Origin: Curtobacterium luteum | Lineage (GTDB): Bacteria; Actinomycetota; Actinomycetes; Actinomycetales; Microbacteriaceae | Direction: 5' to 3' | NCBI RefSeq assembly: GCF_001475545.1 | Contig: NZ_LDQC01000035.1 | Coordinates: forward strand, 1 to 37,833 | DNA: 37,833 bases | Shown: positions 15,858 to 23,422 of the stretch, piece after piece | Numbering within the stretch: the stretch's first letter is position 1 | Layout: each line of letters begins with the position of its first letter | Program-made: the position numbers and the translations under genes | Notes under the pieces: model-generated | What the model saw: the letters and a program-made list of their open reading frames with translations, nothing else | What the model was told of the DNA's origin: nothing | Database searches by the model: none

Positions 15858-16604
15858 CTACGAGCCGTTGCGGTGCGGCCAGCGCCCGTCGGCCGTGAAC
15901 GCCGGGTCGCGCTTCGAGCGCATGTACTCCTGGAAGGACGCGGCCTGGTCGGCGCACCAGCCGACCTGCTTGCGGTGCAGCTCCTCGGCGGAGACTCCGA
16001 GCTCGTCCGGGTACTTCGCGGCGATGGCCTGCGCCACCCGTCCGGCAGCGATCGCGTCCGCGCCGGCGTCGTGCGCGTCGGACAACGTGACGCCGTACAG
16101 CTCGGACGCGGCCTCGAGCGTGCGCTTGCCCTTGCGGTAGGTGTCGAGCGCCTTGTCGATGACGAGCGGGTCGACCACGTTGCCGATGACCGGGGACGCG
16201 AGGCCGTGCCGCTTGGCTTCGCGGTCGAGGACGGTCAAGTCGTACGGGGCGTTGTAGATGACGAGCGGGATGCCGCGGGCGAACACGGCCTCGACCGCGG
16301 CGATGACCTCGGCCACGACCTCACCGGCGGGACGGCCCTCGGCCCGGGCACGCTCGGTGGTGTACCCGTGCACGGCGGCGGCGCCCTCGGGGATGGGGAT
16401 GCCCGGGTCGGCGACCCAGGCGCCCTCGACGATGGAGCGGCCGGTCATGTCGATCAGGCCGACGTGCGCGGTGACGATCCGGGCGGTCTCCACGTCGACG
16501 CCGGTGGTCTCGAGGTCGAAGACGCCGAGTGCGTGCCACCAGGGGCGGCCGGAGAGGTCCTGCACCGCGCGTGCCGGTGCGGTTGCTGTCGCCGAGTACG
16601 TCAC
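15858..16604 (-). CDS. DEDDh 3'-5' exonuclease, DNA polymerase III epsilon-like
   Basis: The 248-residue product has the exonuclease fold with motif Exo I at D30 and E32 (FDLETTG), Exo II around D122 (NAPYDLTVLD) and Exo III H178 to D183 (HDAGAD), the DEDDh set. In actinobacteria such stand-alone proteins are labelled polymerase III epsilon subunit or exonuclease; proofreading as part of a replicase is not shown. The C-terminal 60 residues lie beyond the catalytic core. GTG 16604 is chosen because TAGCCT ends six bases before it, predicting a leaderless message. Confidence 0.85.
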   Translation of the reverse strand: MTYSATATAPARAVQDLSGRPWWHALGVFDLETTGVDVETARIVTAHVGLIDMTGRSIVEGAWVADPGIPIPEGAAAVHGYTTERARAEGRPAGEVVAEVIAAVEAVFARGIPLVIYNAPYDLTVLDREAKRHGLASPVIGNVVDPLVIDKALDTYRKGKRTLEAASELYGVTLSDAHDAGADAIAAGRVAQAIAAKYPDELGVSAEELHRKQVGWCADQAASFQEYMRSKRDPAFTADGRWPHRNGS

Positions 16605-16610
16605 GCGGCC

Positions 16611-16616
16611 AGGCTA
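16611..16616 (-). promoter_or_regulatory. Leaderless -10 (TAGCCT) of the exonuclease gene
   Basis: TAGCCT on the minus strand ends six bases before GTG 16604. Confidence 0.6.
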
Positions 16617-16623
16617 ACGGGAC

Positions 16624-16683
16624 GCACCGACACGGACGGCACCGACACGGACGGCACCGACACGGGCGGCGCCGACACGGACG
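16624..16683. repeat. 15-bp minisatellite between treS and the exonuclease gene
   Basis: Four head-to-tail units of GCACCGACACGGACG: the first two are identical and the others differ by one base each. It lies just upstream of the exonuclease promoter and is not part of a gene. Confidence 0.9.
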
Positions 16684-16766
16684 GGCCGGTGCCGCGCGCC
16701 CGCGAGGACGCCAGCGACACGGACGACGTGACCCGCCTGGCGGGGGCGTGCCGCGCCTCCAGGCCG

Positions 16767-18521
16767 CTACGCCGTCGTCGCGGCGGAGGCGGGAGCGACC
16801 GCCGGAGGTGCGACTGCCGGAGCCGCACCCACGTGCAACCAGTAGAACGACTGCGTCCCGAGCGTCAGCGTGACCGATCCGTGCTCGTCGAACGACGGGA
16901 ACACGCTGCCGCCGAAGAGGTCGTACAGCGGCCGACCGGCGTACTCCGGCACCGAGATCGTCACCGACGTCGGGTTCGTCGCGAACGAGAAGACGCAGAG
17001 GACGTCCTCGGCCGACGGTCCGAACTGCTGCCCGGACCCCTCCCACGAGCGCACGAACGCGAGGACGGACTCGTTCGACGTGTCCTTGACGTCGAGCGTG
17101 CCGAGGCCGAACACCGGGTGGGCCTTGCGGACGTGGATGACGTTCCGGACCCAGTGCAGGAGCGACCGCGACTGCGCGAGCTGCGCCTCGACGTTGACCT
17201 GCTGGTAGTTGTACACGAGCGACTGGACGACGGGCAGGTAGAGCTTGCCCGGGTCCGCCGTCGAGAACCCGGCGTTCCGGTCGGGCGTCCACTGCATCGG
17301 CGTGCGGGACGAGTCGCGGTCGGGCAGCCAGATGTTGTCGCCCATCCCGATCTCGTCGCCGTAGTAGAGGAACGGCGACCCGGGCAGCGAGAACAGCAGC
17401 GCGTGGATGAGTTCGAGCTCGGCCCGCGAGTTGTCGAGCAGGGGAGCGAGCCGTCGACGGATGCCGATGTTGGAGCGCATCCGCGGGTCGTAGCCGTACC
17501 AGCCGTACATCGCCTGGCGGTACTCCTCGCTGACCATCTCGAGGGTGAGCTCGTCGTGGTTGCGGAGGAAGACGCCCCACGCGGCCGACTGCGGCACGTC
17601 GAGCGTCTCGGACAGGATCGCCTTGAGTTCCGAGGCGTGCTGTGCGCGCAGCGAGTAGAAGATGCGCGGCATGACGGGGAAGTCGAACGCCATGTGGCAC
17701 TCCGGTTCCTCGTCGGTGCCGAAGAACGCAGCGGTCTCGCGCGGCCACTGGTTCGCCTCGGCGAGGAGGACCCGCCCGGGGTACTCGTCGTCGACCATGG
17801 CGCGGAGCTTCTTGATGAACTCGTGGGTCTCCGGCTCGCCCTCGCCGTTGCCGTCTTCGGACTCGAAGAGGTACGGGATCGCGTCGAGCCGCAGCCCGTC
17901 GACGCCCATGTCGAGCCAGTGGCGGACGACGTCGTACACGGCCTCGACGACGGCGGGGTTCTCGAAGTTGAGGTCGGGCTGGTGCGAGAAGAACCGGTGG
18001 AAGAAGAACTGCCGCCGGACCGGATCGAACGTCCAGTTCGACTCCTCGGTGTCGACGAAGATGATCCGGATGTTCTCGTACTCCTGGTCGGTGTCGCGCC
18101 AGACGTAGAAGTCGCCGTACGGACCGTCCGGGTCCTCGCGCGACTGTTGGAACCACTCGTGCTGGTCGCTCGTGTGGTTGATCACCATGTCGATCACGAT
18201 GCGCATGTTGCGCTCGTGGGACTTCGTGACCAGCTCGCGGAAGTCGTCGAGCGTGCCGAACTCGGGCAGGATCGCCTTGTAGTCGGCGATGTCGTACCCG
18301 CCGTCGCGCATCGGCGACTGGAAGAACGGCGGCAGCCAGATGGCGTCGACGCCGAGCCACTGCAGGTAGTCGAGCTTGCCGATCACGCCCTGGATGTCAC
18401 CGATGCCGTCGCCGTTGGAGTCGACGAACGAGCGGATCATGCACTCGTAGAAGACGGATCGCTTGTACCACTGCGGGTCCAGGGTCAGGCCTGGGAGCTG
18501 GATCGGGGCCGTGAACGTCAC
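16767..18521 (-). CDS. treS: Trehalose synthase TreS (GH13)
   Basis: TreS interconverts trehalose and maltose and feeds maltose to maltokinase and GlgE in actinobacteria. The 584-residue product has the GH13 motifs INHTSD (115-120), GVDGLRLDAIPYL with nucleophile D213, LLAEANQWP with acid/base E255, and FLRNHDE with D323. The early WYKRSVFYECMIRSF and GYDIADY are typical of TreS. No maltokinase domain is fused. The C-terminus ends in an Ala/Pro-rich tail. The frame opens at 18620, but GTG 18521 is chosen because TAGCGT ends seven bases before it and the N-terminus then matches family length. Confidence 0.94.
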   Translation of the reverse strand: MTFTAPIQLPGLTLDPQWYKRSVFYECMIRSFVDSNGDGIGDIQGVIGKLDYLQWLGVDAIWLPPFFQSPMRDGGYDIADYKAILPEFGTLDDFRELVTKSHERNMRIVIDMVINHTSDQHEWFQQSREDPDGPYGDFYVWRDTDQEYENIRIIFVDTEESNWTFDPVRRQFFFHRFFSHQPDLNFENPAVVEAVYDVVRHWLDMGVDGLRLDAIPYLFESEDGNGEGEPETHEFIKKLRAMVDDEYPGRVLLAEANQWPRETAAFFGTDEEPECHMAFDFPVMPRIFYSLRAQHASELKAILSETLDVPQSAAWGVFLRNHDELTLEMVSEEYRQAMYGWYGYDPRMRSNIGIRRRLAPLLDNSRAELELIHALLFSLPGSPFLYYGDEIGMGDNIWLPDRDSSRTPMQWTPDRNAGFSTADPGKLYLPVVQSLVYNYQQVNVEAQLAQSRSLLHWVRNVIHVRKAHPVFGLGTLDVKDTSNESVLAFVRSWEGSGQQFGPSAEDVLCVFSFATNPTSVTISVPEYAGRPLYDLFGGSVFPSFDEHGSVTLTLGTQSFYWLHVGAAPAVAPPAVAPASAATTA

Positions 18522-18528
18522 CCTGGAC

Positions 18529-18534
18529 ACGCTA
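18529..18534 (-). promoter_or_regulatory. Leaderless -10 (TAGCGT) of treS
   Basis: TAGCGT on the minus strand ends seven bases before GTG 18521. A GTG placed directly after the hexamer would lie upstream of the predicted transcription start and is therefore not used. Confidence 0.6.
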
Positions 18535-18653
18535 GGCCGCCCGGCTGGCGCTGTCCGCAGGAAGACCACGGCCGCGCGCGTCGGGCGCGCTTCCCCGTGG
18601 ACGGACCGGCCTGGAGGCACGGATCACCTCCGCGCACACGCCCCGTCTGCGAG

Positions 18654-18667
18654 TTCTCCACATCCGG
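18654..18667 (+). promoter_or_regulatory. TTCTCCACATCCGG box upstream of the hydrolase promoter
   Basis: The box is one mismatch from the DnaA-box core TTATCCACA and from the actinobacterial form TTGTCCACA. It ends 34 bases before the -10 hexamer, the same distance as its twin at 24338-24351. Confidence 0.4.
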
Positions 18668-18701
18668 CCCCCGGTGCGGTGGGCGCCCGGGTCGCCTTCC
18701 T

Positions 18702-18707
18702 TAGACT
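18702..18707 (+). promoter_or_regulatory. Leaderless -10 (TAGACT) of the alpha/beta hydrolase
   Basis: TAGACT ends seven bases before ATG 18715, with no Shine-Dalgarno site. Confidence 0.6.
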
Positions 18708-18714
18708 GGCCGGG

Positions 18715-19800
18715 ATGCGCCCGCCCCTGCTCTCCCCGTACCAGTCCCTCATGGCCGCGACCCCGGTCGTGCACCGCGCGGTGCGGACCGACGGACGGAC
18801 GACGCACTACTGGGTCTACGGACCCGAGGACGCGTCCCGTACGGTGCTCGCGGTGCACGGGTTCCGCGGCGACCACCACGGCCTCGAGACCATCGCGGCA
18901 CACCTGCAGGGCGTCCGCGTGGTCGTGCCGGACCTCCCGGGGTTCGGCGCGTCGGACCCGCTGCCGTCGTCCGACATCGACTCCTACGTGGCCTGGTTGA
19001 CCGCGTTCCACCGGGCGCTCGGCATGGACGAGCAGACGGTCGTCCTCGGGCACTCGTTCGGGTCGATCGTCGTCGCCGCCACCGTCGCCGCAGGCCTGCG
19101 CACCCGACTGCTCGTGCTGGTCAACCCGATTGCCGCGCCGGCGCTGCAGGGGCCGCGAGCGATCGCGACGGGTGTCGCCATCGGTTACTACAAGGCCGGC
19201 GCCGTCCTCCCGAAGCCGCTCGGCCTCGCGCTGCTCCGGAACCCCGCGATCGTGCGGGTGATGAGCATCGCCATGCTCAAGTCGCATGACCGCGAGCTCC
19301 GCCGCTGGGTGCACGACCAGCACGACCGCTACTTCTCGGCGTTCTCCGACCGTACGAGCGTGCTCGAGGCGTTCCGCACCTCGGTGACGCACGATGTCTC
19401 CGAGTACGCCGACCGCATCGACGTCCCCGTGCTGATGATCGCAGCCGAGCACGACGACATCACGGCGGTCCCCGAGCAACAGGCCCTGGCCGCGCGGCTC
19501 GCGGACGCCGAACTCGTGGTCGTGCCGGGCGTCGGGCACCTGGTGCACTACGAGACTCCGGCGGCGGCTGCCTCCGCCGTGCTCCGACGGATGGACGACA
19601 CCGGGGCTCCGGCGCGCGGCGGACGGCGACGTCGTCCGCAGCAGCGGCGAGGACGGCGACCGGACGGCAAGCCGGACCCGCAGCAGGCGGCGCCGGATGC
19701 GCAGCCGGTGGTGCCGGACGCGCGGCAGACCGGGGTGACGGACGGGGCGGGGCCGAGCCGTGCCTCCCGGCCGGACCGACGCGGGGAGCACTCGTCGTGA
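18715..19800 (+). CDS. Alpha/beta hydrolase with Arg/Pro-rich C-terminal tail
   Basis: The 361-residue product has the alpha/beta hydrolase fold: oxyanion segment VHGFRGDHHG (48-56), DLPGFGASDP, nucleophile elbow GHSFGS with S114, an AEHDDI acid strand and a GVGHLVHYE histidine loop. Substrate cannot be predicted. After about residue 296 the protein continues for 65 residues of low-complexity sequence rich in Arg, Pro, Gln and Asp. That tail contains a copy of the dispersed GCCTCCCGGCC motif (19758-19774), suggesting extension by a repeat. ATG 18715 fits the TAGACT leaderless promoter. Its TGA overlaps the GTG of the glycosyltransferase. Confidence 0.85.
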   Translation: MRPPLLSPYQSLMAATPVVHRAVRTDGRTTHYWVYGPEDASRTVLAVHGFRGDHHGLETIAAHLQGVRVVVPDLPGFGASDPLPSSDIDSYVAWLTAFHRALGMDEQTVVLGHSFGSIVVAATVAAGLRTRLLVLVNPIAAPALQGPRAIATGVAIGYYKAGAVLPKPLGLALLRNPAIVRVMSIAMLKSHDRELRRWVHDQHDRYFSAFSDRTSVLEAFRTSVTHDVSEYADRIDVPVLMIAAEHDDITAVPEQQALAARLADAELVVVPGVGHLVHYETPAAAASAVLRRMDDTGAPARGGRRRRPQQRRGRRPDGKPDPQQAAPDAQPVVPDARQTGVTDGAGPSRASRPDRRGEHSS

Positions 19801-20915
19801 GCCGCCTGCGCATCGGGATCGACTGCCGGTACGTCCGGATCGGACGCCACGACGGGATCTCGCGGTTCACCGCCGGGATCGTCGCGCACCTGCCCGACCG
19901 CCACGAGTACGTCCTGCTGGTGCACGACGTCCGGCAGCTCGAGTCGCTGCCGGCGGGCCTGCCGCACGAACTCCTGCCGGCCCCGACCGACGCCGGTGAG
20001 CCGTTCGTCGCGCGGCGGGTCAACGCGCTCGGCCTCGACGCGGTGTTCTCGCCGATGCAGACGATGGGCTCCCGGGGGCGCGACCACGCCCTCGTGCTCA
20101 CCCTGCACGACCTCATCTACTACCGGAACCGCACGCCCCCACGAGAGTTCTCGTGGCCGATCCGGCTCGGGTGGCGGGCCTTCCACCTGTCCTGGGCGCC
20201 GCAGCGGTTCCTGCTGAACGGCGCGGACGGCGTGGTCACGGTGTCCGAGACGACCGCGGGGCTCATCCGCGAGCACCGGTTGACGAAGCGCCCCGTGACG
20301 GTCGCGTACAACGCAGCCGACCCGGCCGAGCGGCGTCCGGTGGACGGGGAACGACGTCGCGACCTCGTGTACATGGGGTCGTTCATGCCGTACAAGAACG
20401 TCGAGACCCTCGCGGCCGCGCTGCCACTGCTCGGGGCGGACTGGCGACTGCACTGCATGTCGCGGGTGTCGGACGCCGACCGGGCACGACTGACGCGGCT
20501 CGCGCCGGCGGACTCGCTCGTCTTCCACGACGGTGCCTCCGACGAGACCTACCTCGACGTCCTCCGGACCGCGACGGCACTCGTGACGGCATCGTACGAC
20601 GAGGGGTTCGGCATCCCGCTCGTCGAGGCGATGGGCGTCGGCACGCCGGTGGCGGTCAGCGACATCCCGATCTTCCGCGAGATCGGGGGCAGCGCGGCCG
20701 AGTACTTCGACCCGTCCTCGCCGTCGGCGGTCGCTGCCGCGGTGCGGCGGCTCGAGGACCGGTGGGACGACGCCTCGGAGCAGTCCGTGGCCCAGGCGGC
20801 ACGGTTCCGCTGGGCGGACTCGGCCGAGCACGTCGTCGCTGCGGTCGAGCGGGCCGTGGCCGACCGCGCTGCCCGGACGCGTCGGCCCCCTTCGCCTCGG
20901 TCGACCGCTGAGTAG
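19797..20915 (+). CDS. GT4-family glycosyltransferase
   Basis: The 372-residue product has two Rossmann-like halves of a GT-B enzyme. Features are GIDCRYVRIGRHDGISRF near the start, LTLHDLIYY, VSETTAGLI, YMGSFMPYKN, and the E-x7-E donor-binding motif in DEGFGIPLVEAMGVGTPV. The donor is probably a nucleotide sugar and the acceptor is unknown. GTG 19797 overlaps the upstream TGA by three bases (GTGA), so it is translationally coupled to the hydrolase. The two may act on the same surface glycan or lipid, but that is inference. It converges with the next gene across five bases. Confidence 0.88.
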   Translation: MSRLRIGIDCRYVRIGRHDGISRFTAGIVAHLPDRHEYVLLVHDVRQLESLPAGLPHELLPAPTDAGEPFVARRVNALGLDAVFSPMQTMGSRGRDHALVLTLHDLIYYRNRTPPREFSWPIRLGWRAFHLSWAPQRFLLNGADGVVTVSETTAGLIREHRLTKRPVTVAYNAADPAERRPVDGERRRDLVYMGSFMPYKNVETLAAALPLLGADWRLHCMSRVSDADRARLTRLAPADSLVFHDGASDETYLDVLRTATALVTASYDEGFGIPLVEAMGVGTPVAVSDIPIFREIGGSAAEYFDPSSPSAVAAAVRRLEDRWDDASEQSVAQAARFRWADSAEHVVAAVERAVADRAARTRRPPSPRSTAE

Positions 20916-20920
20916 ACGGG

Positions 20921-21646
20921 TCAGGTCGGCGGTCGCTCGCTCAAGACCTCCGCGCCGGGGAACACGGACTGCGTCTCCTGACGGGCCTTCGACACGACCG
21001 CGCCGAGCGCTGCCCCACGCCCTGTCGTCTGGACCGTCACCAGCTGCACCTTCGCGTCGTCGGAGGGCGTCTCCGGCACCCACGCGCACCGCACGGCCCG
21101 GACGCCGCCGATCGCGTCGACACGGCGCGCCAGATCGAGCCGCCGTCCACTGACGTCCGCATCGGCGGAGACCCCGACGCGCATCGTGTCGATCGCGACG
21201 ACGGCGAACACGCGCACACCGTTGCCGCCGGTCGTCGCCGCGGCCTGACTGAGCGCCGCGACCAGTCCGTCCTGGGCTGCCTCGTCCAGCCCCTCGTCAG
21301 CGGTGGCCACGGAGACCACGTCGTAGCTCGCGAACCCGGTCTTCGTCGTCCGGATGCCCTCGACCGAGGCGACGCCGTCGACCGCACGCGCGGCCGTCTC
21401 GAAGCGGGACAGTGCAGCCTCGGGCTGGGGGAACACGCCGCCGACGCCGTCCTGCACGCTGCCGATGATGGTCATGAGCGCGACGGCGAGGACGCCTGCT
21501 GCGAGGACGACACCGGCGGCGACGAGGGCGCTCCGTCGGACGCGCTGCGGCGTGGTGCGGGTCGGCACCGATGCGGTGTCGGGTCCGAACGCCCGGTCGA
21601 GGTCGTCGTCGGGCTCGGCGGGCCACCCGGGTCGCTCGGTGCTCAT
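20921..21646 (-). CDS. Single-pass membrane protein of unknown function
   Basis: I do not recognise this 241-residue protein. It has an acidic cytoplasmic N-terminus, one strong transmembrane helix (about residues 40-62) and an extracytoplasmic region of alternating strand- and helix-like segments. These include AVDGVASVEGIRTTKTGF and ARRVDAIGGVRAVRC, which look like two repeats of a small alpha-beta domain in which a residue set recurs as VDGV and IDAIGGV. One cysteine is present in the mature domain. ATG 21646 has an AGGGGG site six bases upstream, so unlike its neighbours it has a true leader. Confidence 0.8.
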   Translation of the reverse strand: MSTERPGWPAEPDDDLDRAFGPDTASVPTRTTPQRVRRSALVAAGVVLAAGVLAVALMTIIGSVQDGVGGVFPQPEAALSRFETAARAVDGVASVEGIRTTKTGFASYDVVSVATADEGLDEAAQDGLVAALSQAAATTGGNGVRVFAVVAIDTMRVGVSADADVSGRRLDLARRVDAIGGVRAVRCAWVPETPSDDAKVQLVTVQTTGRGAALGAVVSKARQETQSVFPGAEVLSERPPT

Positions 21647-21828
21647 GCCGTCCCCCTCTCAGGACCTCTTGCCCGGGTCGGCGGGTCGGGCGGCGCCCGG
21701 CCTCGGCCCGGAGTGCCCCGGAGCATAGTCCGACGGCGCGGAGCGGGTCCCGAGCCTCGCGCTGCCTGCCGGGGGCACGCTCGCCACGCGGGCCAGGCCC
21801 GGCACTCGGGCGCGCGAGCGCGCCGACG
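21647..21828. other. Intergenic gap with hairpin after the phosphatase gene
   Basis: A GC hairpin at 21809-21824 (GGCGCG/CGCGCC arms, CGAG loop) lies five bases past the stop of the histidine phosphatase gene and probably terminates it. The rest shows nothing specific. Confidence 0.55.
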
Positions 21829-22467
21829 TCAGCCGCGGCGCTCGAGGGGGTTCTGGTACTCGAAGGCGGAGCCGCCCGGACCGTCCGACTCGTCGTCGAT
21901 CGGGTCGTCGAACCGCACGAGCTCGGCGTGGAAGCGTTCCGGATCCCAGCGGAACGAGTGGATCGACCCGTTGCGGATCGGCGTGCTGTGCCGGTCGGCG
22001 GTCCCCGGCGCGGCGGCGTTCACCACACTCCGGATGACCGCGCCGTGGGTGGCGACCACGACGGACGCGCCGTCGTAGCGGATCGCGATCTCCCCGAGCT
22101 GTTCCGTCACGCGGGCGAGGAGGGCCGACCGGGACTCACGCCCGGGGACGTCGTCGTACGGCCACCGCGCGCGGATCTCGACGTCCGTCAGCCCTTCGGC
22201 GTCACCGTAGGAGCGTTCAGCCAGGCCGGGGTAGGTGTCCGGCACGGCGAGCCCGAGTCGGGACGCGATGATCGACCCGGTCTCGCGGGCACGGGAGAGC
22301 GGCGACGCGACGACGGCGTCGAACGCCCGGCGAGCCAGGAGTTCGGCTGCGTCGGCGGCCTGGGCCCGCCCGACGTCGTTGAGCGGGATGTCCGTCGACC
22401 CCTGGATGCGGCGCTGCTTGTTCCAGTCGGTCTCGCCGTGGCGGACGAGGGAGAGGTGGGTCGTCAC
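21829..22467 (-). CDS. Histidine phosphatase family protein
   Basis: The 212-residue product has the phosphoglycerate-mutase-like core: the catalytic LVRHGETDWN at residues 7-16 with H10 as the phosphorylated residue, an RARET arginine, the ERSYGDAEG acid region and the second histidine in VVATHGAVIR. Substrate range in this family is wide and cannot be fixed. The last 35 residues are acidic and probably disordered. GTG 22467 overlaps the sirtuin stop codon (GTGA), so the two are translationally coupled. Confidence 0.88.
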   Translation of the reverse strand: MTTHLSLVRHGETDWNKQRRIQGSTDIPLNDVGRAQAADAAELLARRAFDAVVASPLSRARETGSIIASRLGLAVPDTYPGLAERSYGDAEGLTDVEIRARWPYDDVPGRESRSALLARVTEQLGEIAIRYDGASVVVATHGAVIRSVVNAAAPGTADRHSTPIRNGSIHSFRWDPERFHAELVRFDDPIDDESDGPGGSAFEYQNPLERRG

Positions 22468-23360
22468 CCGACGATCATCCCAGGCTCGCCGGTGCCGGTG
22501 CCGGTGCCGGTGCCGGCGACCACTGCGCCGAGCCGCGAGGCGAGCGCCACGAGGGTCTCGGTGGTGCCGGCGTCGAGCTTCACGGCGGCCCGGCGGTCGC
22601 TGCGCGTCGTCCCGCGGTTCACGATCACGACCGGGTGCTTCCGCCGGACCGCGTGGTCGACGAGCCGCACGCCCGAGTTCACCGTGAGCGAGGACCCGAC
22701 GACGAGCAGTGCGTCGGCGTCCGCGACGATCGACACGGACTCGCGGAACTTCTCGGCGGGGACGAACTCACCGAAGAACACCACGTCGGGCTTGAGCACG
22801 CCACCGCACACCGAGCAGTCGGGCACGACGAATCGCTCGACGTCGGTGATCTCGACGTCGCCGTCGGGCTGGAGCTGCACCGACCCGGGCTCGTCGATCC
22901 ACGGGTTCGCGCGGTCGAGCGTGGCCGCGAGGTCCGAGCGCGAGAACACCTGCCCGCACGTCAGGCAGACGGCACGGTCCATCGAGCCGTGGATCTCGAC
23001 CACCCGCCGCGAACCGGAACGCAGGTGCAGCCCGTCGACGTTCTGCGTGATGACGCCCGTGACGATGCCCTCGCGCTCGAGCTCGGCGAGCGCCCGGTGC
23101 CCGTCGTTCGGCACCGCCGCGGCGAAGGTCCGCCACCCGAGGTGCGAGCCGGCCCAGTACCGCTGCCGTTTCGCCGGGTCCGACCGGAACTCCTGGAAGG
23201 TCATCGGCTTCCGCACGACGCGGCCCTCGCCCCGGTAGTCGGGGATCCCCGAGTCGGTGCTGAGTCCGGCGCCGGAGAGGACCGCGATGCGCTTGCCGGC
23301 GAGCAGCTCGACCACGCGGTCGAGGTCGGCCGCGGTGCTGTGCTCGTCGCTCGGGGGCAT
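22464..23360 (-). CDS. cobB: Sir2-family NAD-dependent protein deacylase
   Basis: Sirtuins remove acyl groups from lysine with NAD. The 298-residue product shows GAGLSTDSGIPDYRG (30-44), TQNVDGLH (105-112), catalytic H124 in VEIHGS, four zinc cysteines C132, C135, C182 and C185, and VVGSSLTVNS for NAD binding. It is longer than compact CobB proteins owing to an insertion between the zinc cysteine pairs. The C-terminus has a Gly-Thr dipeptide run from a CCGGTG hexamer repeat. ATG 23360 is chosen because TACCGT ends seven bases before it. It is coupled to the downstream phosphatase. Confidence 0.92.
   Translation of the reverse strand: MPPSDEHSTAADLDRVVELLAGKRIAVLSGAGLSTDSGIPDYRGEGRVVRKPMTFQEFRSDPAKRQRYWAGSHLGWRTFAAAVPNDGHRALAELEREGIVTGVITQNVDGLHLRSGSRRVVEIHGSMDRAVCLTCGQVFSRSDLAATLDRANPWIDEPGSVQLQPDGDVEITDVERFVVPDCSVCGGVLKPDVVFFGEFVPAEKFRESVSIVADADALLVVGSSLTVNSGVRLVDHAVRRKHPVVIVNRGTTRSDRRAAVKLDAGTTETLVALASRLGAVVAGTGTGTGTGEPGMIVG
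22489..22518. repeat. Hexanucleotide repeat inside the sirtuin gene
   Basis: CCGGTG occurs four times in a row at 22489-22512, then once as CCGGCG. It encodes alternating Gly-Thr near the C-terminus, and length changes would stay in frame. Confidence 0.85.
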
Positions 23361-23367
23361 CGTCTCC

Positions 23368-23377
23368 ACGGTACCCT
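23368..23377. promoter_or_regulatory. Interlocked divergent -10 elements (ACGGTACCCT)
   Basis: TACCGT on the minus strand (23373-23368) ends seven bases before the sirtuin ATG. TACCCT on the plus strand (23372-23377) can serve the methyltransferase with a leader of about 39 nt. The two hexamers share the central TA. Confidence 0.5.
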
Positions 23378-23422
23378 CAACAGCCGACCGAACCGCGTCC
23401 TTCCCTCCCAGAACGGAACCCC

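Noticed and set aside
15345-18704. A very long plus-strand open frame (over 1,100 codons) across the exonuclease and treS genes
   Set aside because: It is antisense to two genes with complete catalytic motifs, is Arg/Val/Asp-biased without any recognisable domain, and includes the minisatellite. It is a GC-driven shadow frame.
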